Assembly (NCBI RefSeq): GCF_014529535.1
Contig: NW_023503302.1
Location: 5,194,314 to 5,258,313, forward strand
DNA from: Bradysia coprophila
Lineage: Eukaryota; Arthropoda; Insecta; Diptera; Sciaridae
Reading direction: 5' to 3'
DNA length: 64,000 nt
The translations under genes and the position numbers were made by a program. The notes under the pieces were generated by a model. That model saw nothing but the letters and a program-made list of their open reading frames with translations, was not told the DNA's origin and ran no database searches. Of the stretch, positions 37,160-50,200 are shown one piece after another. Each line of letters starts with the position of its first letter. Position 1 is the first letter of the stretch.

Positions 37160-38321
37160 TTAGACACGAAATAACAGATTTTATTTCCCGTGGTTAATGA
37201 GGCATTATCGCCTACGGCTCTAGGTGCAAACACCGCACTTGGCAAAACGTTCTAAATAAGGGCAATTGTTTCAATCTGTCGAAAATAGTTCGACCAAAAG
37301 AAGTAATTGAATTGATAATAATATTGGTGATATGTTTGCCGTCCATGAAAGGGTTGTTTACTACTTAGACATTTTGATATCAAATGTTTCTTACGGATTC
37401 TTGTCCAAGATTTCAAGTTTTTGGCTCAATACAATAAAAATTAAAGAAGTTGCAAATAAGACCAACTAACCCATGTTTTTATCCAATACTCTTTCGGAAT
37501 AACTCAAAATTCTATCCGGTGGCATCATTTACACGAGCAAATTGATTTTGAACCAACTGAATTGTTCGTCAAGATACAGTGAATGGGCATAATGCAGGTT
37601 TACAGAATATCCATTTCACTACAAATATGATTTTGATAAATATAACAAATAAATATTTGGCTTAGCCTTAATGATCGTAATACGACATTATCACATTGAA
37701 TTATAATTATTTCTAGTTTGATACGACATTATCTCTATAATAAACCAAAAATAAATACGTGCCATTTCTCCCAATCATTTCATAGTTTGTCGTTCAATTT
37801 AATGCACTTTGCTTATAATATGTTCCTTAAAGTACTAGATTCGCTATTCGTGCAATGCATGTACAAGTTAAATACAAAATCTAGAATGTCATATTCGTGC
37901 ATTGATCGAATAAAGATGAGTCTGATTAAAAATGCACATATTTATCTTGAGTTCACTTCATAATTTTAATATTTTTGGTCTATTGGAGTCGAATTCATTT
38001 GGACCAGTTGTATACCACGATTAGATTTTGCAATAAATTTCTTTTATGTAACTAATTGTTTAACATTTATGCTAGACTCACCTATGTATAATTCGTAGTG
38101 TCCATTTATGTTTAATTGTATTTATTATACTCTGTGTGATTATACATATTGATTTTACCAACAAAAACACGTATAATATCTGGGAAAACCATTGAATGAT
38201 GATGTTGATTTTGATTCAATCCATGTCACACATTTCTTATTATACTACCGAAAAACATTTTGCTTCCATTTATACTCACTATCTTTAACTTTATCTTTAA
38301 TGTATTCTCAAATGAGCTGCC

Positions 38322-38452
38322 ATAAAGTGTACCATGTACTATATTTTTGAGAAAACGTTTTCCTATATATTCCCGAAAATATAGGAAAAATTTGGAAAAT
38401 GTGGTAAACTTCAAGAAAACATGGAAAAATGTTTTCCCAAAAATAGAACCTG
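38322..38452. mobile_element. Degenerate hAT-like MITE
   Basis: Ends resemble GAGAAAACGTTTTCC at the left and, inverted, CAGGTTCTATTTTTGGGAAA at the right, related to 38560-38706 and 41135-43176. No clean target duplication. Confidence 0.5.
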
Positions 38453-38559
38453 ATAAAGATCATTCACAAGGTTTTCGAAATTTTGCATCGCACTCCTAAA
38501 TCCGTCTGCACCTTCTTATTAAATATAAGAGGTCGTACACAAATGATGTCACATCAGGG

Positions 38560-38706
38560 TAGGTGCTATTTTGAGGAAAACGTTTTCCCAATTCTTTATA
38601 CATTTTCCCACAATGTTTTTTTTTTGGGGAATATTGCGAAAATTTGGGAAAGCATAGGGAAAAATTGTAAAAAAATTGGAAAACATTTTCCTCTAAATAG
38701 TCCCTG
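38560..38706. mobile_element. hAT-like MITE, 147 bp
   Basis: Inverted ends TAGGTGCTATTTTGAGGAAA and CAGGGACTATTTAGAGGAAA. Flanked by CATCAGGG and CGTCAGGG, an 8-bp duplication with one difference. Same terminal family as the larger hAT element at 41135. Confidence 0.78.
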
Positions 38707-41126
38707 CGTCAGGGTACAGAGAACTAACTAAATGAGACGCTAGTTCAGTAAACTACTTTTTCATTGCTTCGTCTTTGATCGAAAGATGGATAATATTGAG
38801 ATTATAGATTCGGAAGAAGTTTATTTTTAGATCTATTTGGCTTGTACAGGTCGAATTTGACGCAATTCCTTATTTTTATGATTCAATATTGTCTTCTAAT
38901 CACGCAACGTTCATATTCGCGTCGACGAGGCATCTAAACACGCCGCAGCTATTGCAATTCATTACACATCCAATCCACTTTCACCATACAAAAATCACGT
39001 CAGGACGAAAAGAGTTTGTAAAATATTCAACTTAACGCGACTAAGTTGATAAAAGCACACTTTCGGTTCTATACTTTACTTATCATTCGATTTTAAGAGG
39101 AATGGATGGATTCTCGCTTCGACTAAAGTAAATAATAATAAAATTTAGGGAGGAAAAATATGACATTGCTTTGCTGCCTGTGCTGCTTGAAAGAGATTTT
39201 TACATTAAATAAATTATTATTTGCTTTGTGTCTCGGAAAAATGACGAAATTTTAATAAAAATAATAATTTTGAAAATGATGAGATGGGACTCGTATATTG
39301 CCTCAATATTTTTTTTCCTTTAAAGCAATTGTGCATATTCAATATATGAAAATGGGATTTTTCTTTAAACATCGTACCACTTTCACATGTTCTTGCCAAC
39401 TTGTTTTATGTTTCGGGTTTTACAGAGATACATATCATGTATGTATAGTATACATTGTATACTGAAGCAACAACAACAGCTTTTGATGATACATTGTTTA
39501 CATCGAAGTCTCATCTGTAGTCTCTCCACTAGGCTCTAGAAAATGAAATAGTTTATTTTCATGATCATGATGATGAAAAAGGAAGCAAATCTATAAGTCG
39601 TCGACGAGTAGCTCATTTCAAACTTTCGATAAGGATAAGAGTAAAAGACATTTGTTACACATATATCTTGAAAATGTGTAGAAGAACCGAAATACATTTC
39701 GAAATACATAAACAAACAAGGTAACAGAAATCCTCAAGCGCTTACGATTTTTATAGAATTACCTCAGTATTGTAATACTTTTCCAATATTTGAGCTATCA
39801 CATTCACCATATTCGTTCAATTCGCACAGTATTGCTCAATATGAATTTTGATAGCACCAATCCTGAGTTTTCCATGGAAAATTATTCAATATTTCCGCCA
39901 ACAGATTAAGGATCCACAATTTCATTTTTTTTTAATTTGTTGGAGGTGTACTATCTAAATCTTATTGTCTTACCTCCGATGGAGGTCTAGTCGAATCTTG
40001 TCAAATGAAACAATAAACATAAAGTTTCCATTTCGGTCTAGACCGAAAAAATCCGCATTTCAATACTCTCTATGCGATCACGAAATCTGTCGTATTTCGA
40101 TACATGTTGCAGAAAAATACTGTTCCTATGGAAAACGTAGTATCCAAATTGAATATAAAACAACATATAGAAACCCAAGAATTAAAAAGAGAAAATTGGG
40201 ACAAATAAAGATCATTCGTTGTTCAGCAATCACACCAGCTATATCGTCTCATTAACAAATACGATGACGCAAACAATTTATAACAGTATGCTTCGAGACG
40301 CTGTGTTGTGTAGTATCTTACTACTCGTTGCAATCTAGCATCAAAGGCAACATTTCTATGATTAAAAAACACACGGTGATTTTCGATTGTTTTAAGGCAA
40401 AATTCCAATTCCATCGCTGTTGTTATTGAAATGTAGCAAAAACACAAACTGTTACCTTTGATATACCTACTTTAAAAAAAGCCTTGAAAAGCTCATTGTA
40501 TTCCTTTTCAAAGAAATGAAAATACGCCATAAATGAATAACATGAATGGAGACGTGCGATCTGTATATGTTACCCTTTTCTGACGTCAAATCCTTCTTTT
40601 AAATTTAATCTGGTTGAAAAGTAAAGTTATGATAAATTGTAACATTTTCTCCTTAGGCATTCGTTTCAATTAGCTTTTCGTGTTTTAGTTTTCACTAGGG
40701 TCGAAAGTGGCTTGTTCTTGGGCTTATTACACGTCTAGGGAAAACAAGAAAATCGGTTTAGGGTTCAAAAACATGTGATAGTCATTTTCCTAACGCATGT
40801 TAAAAGGCTTTTTTAGCAAATGAGAGCGCGAGCCGGAGGTGCCTCGGCTTTACTCTAAGCTCTACTTTTCAACTTTGTATCCCGTATTATGTAAATAACT
40901 ATTTAAATAGGAATGGTTCCGTTTCTCCTTTCTCAATAAACCACATTAGTGCGCTAACTTTTTTCACTTTTGATTTTTCGGTGTGGACTCCCTCTATATC
41001 AGGGCCATTTTGTCGAAAATTCGTAAAAATTCTTCAAGTTTCTTAAAATTCTTGAAACAAAGATATTTCGAAAGTTTTCAAGAAACTTCAAGAATTGTCA
41101 GATTTTTTTTCAATTCACTAACAATA
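38707..41126. other. Intergenic, no feature recognised
   Basis: AT-rich DNA. Short frames (39965-40255, 40223-40447) show no domains. A GC-rich CCGGAGGTGCCTCGG motif lies at about 40833-40847. Confidence 0.5.
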
Positions 41127-41134
41127 CAATAACC

Positions 41135-43176
41135 CAGGGACTATTTTAGGGAAAATTTTAGGGAAAATCGGGAAAATTTTAGGGAAAATCGGGAAAATTA
41201 AGGAAAATAGGGAAAATTAAGGAAAATCGAGGAAAATTATAAGGAAAATAGGGAAAACTAAAGGGAAAATAAAAAAAATAATTTTTTTATTGCGTAAACC
41301 TAGGCATTTTTGAATTCAATATTCGTTTGTTCTGCATTTCACAGTTGTCAACCGCCACAGTTGTCGGGGTTTTTGTACTAATTATAGATGTCTGGGTGTT
41401 CTGTAAAGTAATCAGTCAATCTAAGTATGATTATTTTATTTGAGGAACAACGAGAAGTTTGCAATTTCGAAACATTTAAGGAAATTTCACAATCTCGTTG
41501 TGAAGAATTCACTAACTAGAGCGAAAAAAATTATTTTGGTTTGAATTATATTCTGCGCTGATGTTTTTAAGATTCGTCATATTTAGAATACGAAATGGAA
41601 TTTAGACTTATGAATTTAGAATTGTTTCAGCAGCTGGCTTACTGTTCCGTACACATCAAATTAAGCATTTTGTTTGTCTAAGCTGTTATTCTTCTTTTCT
41701 CTGATTGCTCTATTTTTCAGTCTTATTCTAAATAGCAAACGAGAGCAATGTTACTAGAGAGGAATAAATGAGGAAAATGCTACAAATTATACGAACGGGA
41801 CAGTAGTGGTGAAGGTGATCTTTAAAATGATTAACATCCTTGACATAGTTAATTTGTCACTTGAGGCAGTAGTTAATCAGGAATATTTAAGAATAACTTT
41901 CATGTCAGTTGATATAGTCGTTTTCGAAATAGTAAATAGTAAATAGTAAATTCAAGTTATAACATCGGATCTGAAAGGCCCTTTCAATAAAAACGGAAGT
42001 GGGAGTCGCTAATAAGGGTCTTGAGAATAAAAGACATAGATACGTCAGTTTTCCGATCGGTTTGCCGATTGAAAAGTTAATTATTACAGATACTACAGAT
42101 CTCCTGACCATAAAATGGTAAAAAACATAAAATTGACCTCTTTTGTTTAATGATATAAAGATGTAGACATTAAATGTAGACGGATTGGGAAATCACTAAA
42201 AATTGCAACTCTTTTGCAATTCTTCTTAACGTAAGCAACTCTTTTGCAACTTCATTTTATGATTTCCTCTCGGTCTAGACGAACTTTATCCGATACCGAA
42301 TAAAGTATTTAAATCACTGATTGCTAAAGATTGCTGGTTGCTAAGTGATGCGAGATAATAAGCCTGACCGGGTTATTAGATTTTGATTAGTTATCATTTG
42401 TAATGTATAGTTAGCGGTTGACTGGAAAGTTTAGCTTATGATTCTGAAGTATCTAGTTAAATGAATTTCGAGTGAGTTCACCTTGCACGGTGATTATGGA
42501 CAATAGAAAGTTACGATTTAATGAAATTGTGCTTAGTTGGTCATTATTTTAAACTAAAAAATTGTTCTACGATATGCCTAAAAAATCGAATTAACAATCG
42601 CTATTTTGTTGACATGTGCCTAAATGGAAATTTTGCGCAATAGATGTGAAAATTGTCAATCCGAGGCGAAGCCGAGTCCAGTTTAGGTGCAAGTTAGCAA
42701 CAAGATTTTATGTGCAGAATCTTCATTTTTCCAAACGTCCTTTCGTCAGTACTCATAATGAGATTCTATTAGATAGAATTCTATTTATTATTGATAGAAG
42801 AAGTCTCAGAGACTTACATTAGTATTTAGATAACGTGAAATGTCGTAATGTGTCGAGATGCTGGTCTAGTTCGTCATTCACTACAAGTTATTTTCACCAT
42901 TGGACAGAAAAAGGACTCGATGGTTTCTATCCACTTTGAGATGACAACAAATACTTTCAGGAAATCGTCAACCACTATCAAACCATTTATTTTATTTACC
43001 CATTATTTCTGGAATTGAGTTTTGAAGTTTAATTTAGAATTAACGTAAAATGTGGAAAAATAGGGAAAATCGGAAAAATTCAGGAAAATAAAGAAAAATA
43101 AGGAAAATTGGGAAAATCAGGAAAATTAGGGAAAATTAGGAAAATCGGGAAAACGTTTTCCCTAAAATAGTCCCTG
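41135..43176. mobile_element. Decayed hAT transposon
   Basis: 2042 bp with perfect inverted ends CAGGGACTATTTTAGGGAAA and a perfect 8-bp duplication CAATAACC (41127-41134, 43177-43184). Subterminal runs of GGGAAAATC-type units occur at both ends. On the minus strand near 42025-41935 a frame reads SRPLLATPTSV...ERAF, matching the hAT C-terminal dimerisation motif, but it carries frameshifts and stops. No intact transposase. Confidence 0.88.
41935..42085 (-). pseudogene. hAT transposase remnant (C-terminal motif)
   Basis: IGKLTYLCLLFSRPLLATPT, then SV and, two residues on, ERAF, corresponds to the conserved P-x-L-x-x-L-A...LLATPTSSVPSERxFS region of hAT transposases. After ERAF the expected FSDAGxIIT appears only in a shifted frame (FRSDVIT) before a stop. 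Rest of the protein not readable. Confidence 0.65.
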
Positions 43177-43184
43177 CAATAACC

Positions 43185-43439
43185 CGAGGGGGAAACCATT
43201 CTTTTTTATTGATGTGATTAGCATGATTAACCAGTGATTAACATTATGACGAATTGGTGATTTACCAGCATTTGACCGGGGGAATCGTCGCGAAACTACA
43301 AATAAACGTGAAATATAGCGGTTAATCAAAGTTAATCACCGATTAGCCGTTTGGATTTACAAAACTTATGTTTCTGATTAACAGATTAACTGATTAACTG
43401 ATTAACCATGTTAATCACAAAATAGTGGTTTCCCCCTCG
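43185..43439. mobile_element. hAT-like MITE with CGAGGGG ends (copy 3)
   Basis: 255 bp, inverted ends CGAGGGGGAAACCA. It shares the duplication CAATAACC with the adjacent hAT element on its left and has its own copy on the right (43440-43447). The interior contains repeated GATTAACTGATTAAC motifs. Confidence 0.88.
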
Positions 43440-43447
43440 CAATAACC

Positions 43448-44627
43448 TATAGAGAAGGACCGAGTTGGTGACGAATGAAAGGAAATGATTTCATCTAGGA
43501 TCCATTGAGTTTTCGAAGCAGAGAAATTTGTGGCGTTTGGGAGAGTGCATAGTGTCGCCTGAACTAAATTGTGAGGAAGCTATCGTCTTCTCGATTGAGA
43601 GAGCAATGTTCGAGGCGCTTATATCTATATATCTATCTGTCTACTGATGTCTAGATTCTCCAAAGTCATGATTTAATCTCTTAACCGGTCGGGAGATGGA
43701 TTTATAAACGTTTTATGTGTGCAAAGAAAAAGACTTTCTCTGCCAATTTCTTTTTGTACATAAAATGTCATGTGAAAGATGTGCAGACTTTCGTTCATAT
43801 TTTCAAAAGACGAAAAATATTGTCAAATCTAATCTTAATTCCTTTTAATAAAATGCCAATAAATCATTCCACGGGCAAGTTAAGGCTCGAACTTTTTCTC
43901 TTTACCGACGAAATTCAACGGATGGTTTCCACAGATATTTCAAAAAGAAAAAAAATGTACAAATAAGATATTGTACATACTGGAGAAATATCTTTTCTTT
44001 CTTTCTCCCTCACTCACTCCATCTCTCTATACACTGAACGAAAATAAAAGTTATGTTGAGTATAAAGTACAGTACATTTCGAGGATATTTTTGAGTTCGG
44101 TTTTTCGTTACATCATACCAAATTGCCTGTGTAAAGATAAATAAAATCCTTGACAGTGATCGAAAATAATGTTGATTCAATGAGTTGAGATAGCAAATTG
44201 AAGATATTTTAGTCCTTAATTTAGACATTTATTTTCGTATTACGCTTACATAAGTTTCGGAACGGGATAAACATGCTGGAAATAAAACACCCTGTGCCCC
44301 CTGCAGACAACTACATTACAATGAAAATGACTTTTTTATTTATGCGTAAATGAATTACTGTTGTCTTTCCTTCTTTGTCATTTCGGGTGGTTAAATGTAA
44401 TTTTTTTTGTGTCTTGATATTTAACTTTAAATACTTATGTCCGGTATTTGTATGTATGAATCTAAATTGTTTAGCTACTGATAATTGGACTCAGACCATT
44501 AATCTAATTTTTGATATTTTGTTCGGTATATTTCGGTCATGACAAATATTTCACATCGTCTCACGTTTCGTCAAACTCACTGAACACCAACTGAGCTTTC
44601 AACAAGTCTAAAAAAATTAAACAGAAC
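43448..44627. other. Intergenic, no feature recognised
   Basis: AT-rich sequence. The small frames at 43715-43966 and 44010-44228 lack recognisable domains. Confidence 0.5.
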
Positions 44628-45435
44628 TGAGGGATTCTTTTGAAAAACAGCTTACCGAAATCGGACGCATTTTCCAGTGGACTTTTTTATATGTGCCTAG
44701 AAAGGTATTAGACCCTAGAAGCCAAAACCACTTTCAAAAAAAATCTTCGAAGTTTGTGTGGCTGGTGAAAGGTGATCAAAAATTTCTCCAGTTACGCGAG
44801 CCGTACAGGGGCGTGTGGGGTGTCATCAGAAAGGTAATCACATGTACTATTGAGCTGAATAGGAACTTATTGGGTTTAAAATTCATCGACACTGAAATAT
44901 GAATATGTGCAGTTGAACTTTGAATGCATCTATGATGAAATATGTACACCTAAACATTTTAACTTCTATTTCATCGTAGATGCATCCAAACCACATAAGA
45001 CCCTATCTGGCCCAAAAGCACATTCAATTACCTGTCAAATGACACCCTACACGACCATGTACGTTTTGTGCACCTCGAGAAATTTCAGTAAGAACAGTGT
45101 AAGTCTTTGGTTGAAAAATTTAACAGCACGTATTTCAGTGTCGATGAATTTAAAACACAATAAGTCCCTATTCGGCTCAATAGCACGTGTGATTACCTTT
45201 CTAATGACACCCTACACGACCCTGTACGGCTCGTGTAACTGAAGTAATTTTTGTTAGAAAAGTGCAAGTTTTCGGGTTTTGATCACCTTTCACCAGCCAC
45301 TCAAACTTCGAAGAATTTTTTTGAAAGTGGTTTTGGCTTCTAGGGTCGAACTCCTTTTTAGGCACATATAAAAAAGTCCACTGGAAAATGCGTCCGGTCC
45401 GATATCGGTAGGCTGTTTTTCAAAAGAATCCCTCA
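44628..45435. mobile_element. 808-bp foldback element
   Basis: The ends TGAGGGATTCTTTTGAAAAA are inverted copies of each other. Pairing continues for more than 150 bp (CATTTTCCAGTGGACTTTTT, GAAGCCAAAACCACTTTC, GTGGCTGGTGAAAGGTGATC) with small indels. Inner segments (TGACACCCTACACGACC, AATAGCACGTGTGATTACC, and GATGCATC motifs at the centre) are also inverted or repeated. No target duplication found. The reading frame 44907-45242 runs across these repeats and is not taken as a gene. Confidence 0.85.
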
Positions 45436-45905
45436 CTGTCAAAATTAGGTCTATTAAGATTTTTGTGTGGGAAAGGTATAACTAGCTTGAAACGGTTGAA
45501 ACGCTAACACATTTTTGCTTTAGTACTTTTTCCCTGTCATCATTTGCTTAAGTTTGAGTATGACAACAAATCGCTTTCCTCAAAAGGGTCTTTGAACAAG
45601 AAACTTTTTCAGTCGTGTTACGATCGGTAGTAAGATTGATGAAAAAGTGTACCTTATACAAAAGGGCGTTTCAAAATTGATATGGTCAACTGTAAAAGTT
45701 TTTATGGCTTGCTCAATGCGAAAGTTCACCATTACATAGCATCTTACCCCCTACGAAAGTGATCCATTGCATGAAGAATATTTGCGGTTTCGTATGCGGA
45801 AAGCAATAAACCAGAATACATTGGATGATGAATCCATCAATTCGGAATAAAAATACAAATAAATGGCATTCTATGCACAACAGTCATTTTCGTATAAAAC
45901 AATAG

Positions 45906-46019
45906 TACTGTCTCGCTGGGACATTTTTTGTTGAGGCGTGTGGGAAGGTTGTATCTCGAGCCAAAGGCGAGGAATATATCCACAACGCCCCATCAAAAAA
46001 TGTCCCAGTGAAACAGTAC
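45906..46019. repeat. Foldback, 114 bp
   Basis: TACTGTCTCGCTGGGACATT pairs with AATGTCCCAGTGAAACAGTA; the centre contains GAGCCAAAGGCGAGG. Confidence 0.75.
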
Positions 46020-46035
46020 GGTGCTTTGTTATTCT

Positions 46036-46087
46036 GCGGCCAGAAAATGCCTTTTGTTTACATGGTAATGACGCATTTTCTGGCCGC
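46036..46087. repeat. Hairpin, 52 bp
   Basis: GCGGCCAGAAAATGC pairs with GCATTTTCTGGCCGC around a 22-nt centre; 17 bp from the preceding foldback. Confidence 0.8.
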
Positions 46088-47044
46088 AAGACAATTTCAA
46101 ATACAGTATCCAATGAATCCACTATTTTTTTTTATCAAAGTACTAGTCTGTGAAAATTTACTGAGTATTACCTAGGACGTAAACAGTGAATACATTCGCT
46201 ATATTAAATAAAATAAAATTGTAGTTCCTTGTTTGGAAACTCAATAAAGCAAATCAATGGTTCAAAAAATCAACAACGGTAAATTGAGCACTGTTGCAAT
46301 TTCTAACCAACTTGAAGCGCTTCTCTCACTTCTGCATATAATCTTTCTCCTCAATTTAACTTTGATTATCAACTTCGGAAGTACCGTAAGAACGTTTTCC
46401 AAGTAGTTCCAATCATTTGTTCACACAATTTACCTTCGGATTTAATTGTGTGTAAAATAATGCACAAACCGAGCGTCTTTCAATCACTGCAACCATTTTC
46501 AAGGGAAATTGATATTTGATGGTATCATCACGTGTTGTTCAACAAGTTGAACGTTTCAATGGAATTTAAAGTAATCTGTCGCTGTGGATCTACAAATACG
46601 AAATCTGATAAGACCGTTTTGCCAGCGTGAATGCTGTCATCGTTTTTTCGCTGCTTGATCCACATCGCTTTTGTGGGATTTATATCAACAAAAGCATGCA
46701 CATAATGTAAGATGACTTACCATTATTTCCCATGTATAATTTCATAAAAATGAAATTGTACAACAGAAATTCCCTACAAAAACCTTCCTCTCTCTCAATT
46801 TACATTTTTACACAACTCATCTCCATCATTCATTTTTTATTTCTTCTCTTCATCGCTTTTTCCATTGATTCATTTTCATTTAAATTTTTTTTGCTTTTCA
46901 TTTTTTCCAATCTGACATCATCAAAAAAAAATTAATAAAAAAAAAAAAACGCCGACGTGTACAAGTGTTATATTGCGCTAAACAGATATTTCGTTTATAA
47001 ATCGATTTTCATAATATATTATACCGCATCCACACACACACACC

Positions 47045-47237
47045 TTACAAAAGTCTTTCCAAGTCCTCACTCTCAGCGTCGCTGGTTATTGAATCTGTGT
47101 CCGTAAATTCATCACCTCGATTTCGATAGCAGCAAGGTGGCTGACCGTCATCATCAACATCGCTCCAATGCTCAAATTCCTCTTTGTGATGTTCCAGCAA
47201 CATTAGCGAAGGAAATAGCATATCACAGCCGCTGCAA
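47045..47237 (-). CDS. Zinc-finger gene, last coding exon with finger 2
   Basis: 193 bp. Begins CSGC, contains the second finger, an acidic segment, GQPPCCYRNRGDE, and an Asp/Glu/Ser tail before TAA. A (TG)n run follows directly downstream on the minus strand. Confidence 0.8.
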
Positions 47238-50200
47238 CTAAAAATAATTTTTATTTAAGGGTGGAATAGGCGGGATTTTTTTTATTATTTAAATTTGTCT
47301 CTGTACGAAATAAGCCTAACGGTCTCATAGGTTTGGAACAACAATTGTGTGATCATCATCTTGAGGAGATTCACTCAGAGAGAAATTTTCCGCAACAAAA
47401 AAGCAGTGTAGTACCTTAGCTTACTTTATTAGCGATGGACATCATTGGAAGAATTTGGAACACAGAAACTATTGCAGAGTTTATTGCTGGCATTAGATAT
47501 CCGAGCGACGTTCTTCGGTCAAAAATAAAAGGAAAATTTAGAGTTTTCGAGCAAGGATATAAAAGTTAAGGACGCTAAGAAGTGAACAATAGAACTTTTC
47601 AAAATTTAAAATTTTTCTCGCTCGCTCTGCTCGCGATCATTTCCTACCTACTTAATATCAACAGCCCAGCGCGCTGGAATTGTTAACCCGACCCTTGAAA
47701 AATCTCTTTCTTTGTTCATTGCTATCGAGCACAAGCAATGTCAGGTAGAATTACACATAACAGATAGCAATGCAAAACTGCCATTTTAATTGCTGGTTAA
47801 TCGTCAGAAGACACTTTTATTTATCGATATTCAAGCATTACCTTAAAGCGTTCGAGTCTCTTTCTTATTTCTGAGACAATATGTTCGATTCACCCCTCGA
47901 ATAAATGGAAAGCTGTTCGAATGAAAATGTTTATCGAAAATTCATTGCTTTTGAAAAAGGAGGAAACGACTTTATGTGTAGTCATTCAGACCCATATTGT
48001 TTACTGAGGTGATTGCAAAGCGAAAAAGGTGGAGAAAAATAAATTCCTGTAAAATTGGTAAATAGAAATTTAAATTTTACAAAAATATCCTACACAACGA
48101 ACACGAATTGATGAAAAACACATGACTTTTGCTCGCGCACACAGTTGCCCATGAAATTATATCTTTTCAGGGTGTTTTTTTCTCCATTCTTTGTTGTTGG
48201 TAATATTCGTGATTCCTTTATCCATTTCCGCTAGGTATTTTCCGAAAATATTATTATAACATGTAACCGTAGGCGAAGGTATCTTGAGGTGGTTTCGTTT
48301 TTGGTTTACAGAAAAATAATTGTTTGTTTTAATGGACGACTTCGAGCTATTTTGAAATTTGGAAACACCGCAAATCATTAAAAAAAATGTTTCCAATGAA
48401 ATAAGCGAAAAAGAACGTACGTTTACCGTTGAACATGACTACGCGGTAACAGTAACATTCGTACGCGGTGCATAAAGTTCTCATTCTGAAAACCGTTTTA
48501 AACCGTCTCAGTGAGTGTGCGGTTGTACATTATTAGTATACCGCCGAAAAAGTATGAAAACATTATATTTGGAGGGGCGGCTTCTTTCAAAATTCAGCAA
48601 TAAATTATCAGCATGGATCCAGATAATGTTCAACATTTAAACAAGAATTTGCTCGAACTGATTGTTGTATTCAGAGGAAAGTCGCTTCTACCACACCGTT
48701 TAGATTGAACGAATTAGTTCTGTTTTTAAATTATTTATGGATTCCCTTCTAATGGTACGTAGTAGAAAAGAAGATTAAATTATTCATGGGTTTGTAGAGG
48801 CACTGCCACTCCGATCTTTCTATATTTAAAAAAAAAAAAATCCCCGTGTCAACGTTTGGTCAATTATGTTTTTATGGAGATTCACTGCCCTTTTTACCCT
48901 TGAGTTTCATTCTTTATATTAATTGGCGTCTGGGAAATATAATGTGATATAACTTGACAGACATCTCATCATTATATTCACATTTGGTTCGGATGGACTT
49001 GGAAAAACAGCCTTCCAAAATTGGAGAACGGTTGGCAAAAGTCGGAAAAGAATCAAACAATTTTTATGTGTGGGCCATCTAATTTCGGGATTTGGTTCAG
49101 TTTGTCCGATTAGAGTTATATATACGGCTGTGATAATATAGTTTGTCAACGATCCACAGGGCAACAATTTCACACTGTTAAAATGTGTGTGCATAGTGCG
49201 TCGCTTCACAAAAAAAAGGAAAGGGGCAGTGATTGGTGCAGCAGATATCAAGGGTGTGTTTGCTCTAATAACCACTTTCAACTACCTTTCGTTACTATAA
49301 TATCGAATGAAGACTACGTCTACCTTCGATATTGTACTAACGATAGGTAGTGAAGTAGTTATCTAAACTGACGGCACTCAGGTATCTATCTGCATCAATA
49401 ACTGTACCGTTCCCAAAACATTTTTTTTTGTGAATTAAGCGGCAGCAAGGATTAAATATTGCATTTAATCTGAATCTGTGGTCTTTAGCAATTGTTAACT
49501 AGAGATTTATCAGTGGCCGGCCTCCAAAACTTCTAGGGAAACATTTGGATTTTGCAGTCGTATATGATTACAAAATTACAGCATTCGTTTTGGAATCCGA
49601 AGTAGTGTAAGTTTTGATATGCTTCAGATTCTGCGCCGTCTGGCCTCGAGGTTCATACTGTACGTACTTGTATACAACACTGCTCATTTGTTTACTCATT
49701 TTGTTGTCAATCAATCTACTATTATCGCGACCAACGAACGGTTTATTTTATTCCTATTTAAAGTGGTAATCAGATGCATACACACGCACAATTAGATTAC
49801 GTACAGATGTTTCTGTTCTCAGTACGAAACGAAAATTTCAAATTTATTTTTAAAATTCGAAATGTGACTGAATTATTCAAATGAAAATTGTTCGGTTCAA
49901 CCGCAGTTTGTCAGCTTATTTTAATAGCTTTCGGTTTTGAAAACATTCCCCTTCCCCTCACTCTATATTTGATGTAGACTTATTTTGTCTATTGAATTAA
50001 CCTTTCATTTGCAACCATACCAGTTGATGCGGTATATCGTTCGTAACAAATTATAAAAGACCCCACTCACCATTTATAAATTTTCAGAATTTCAAATGAT
50101 GAATAAACGTATAAATACTAGGAGTACACTGTAACATAATATCTGTCTGTAGTCTGTATATAAATGGAACAAAACCAATTTGAGGTAAATTAAATGTACA

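Larger units (their letters stand above)
34914..38321. other. Intergenic, AT-rich
   Basis: Contains the second MITE of the CGGAATTTTG family, a half foldback at about 36374-36412 and copy 2 of the 190-bp duplication. Otherwise nothing recognised. Confidence 0.5.

Noticed and set aside
44907..45242. 111-codon plus-strand frame with repeated MTPYTTxYxxC
   Set aside because: Lies wholly inside the foldback element; the repeated peptide follows the DNA repeats.
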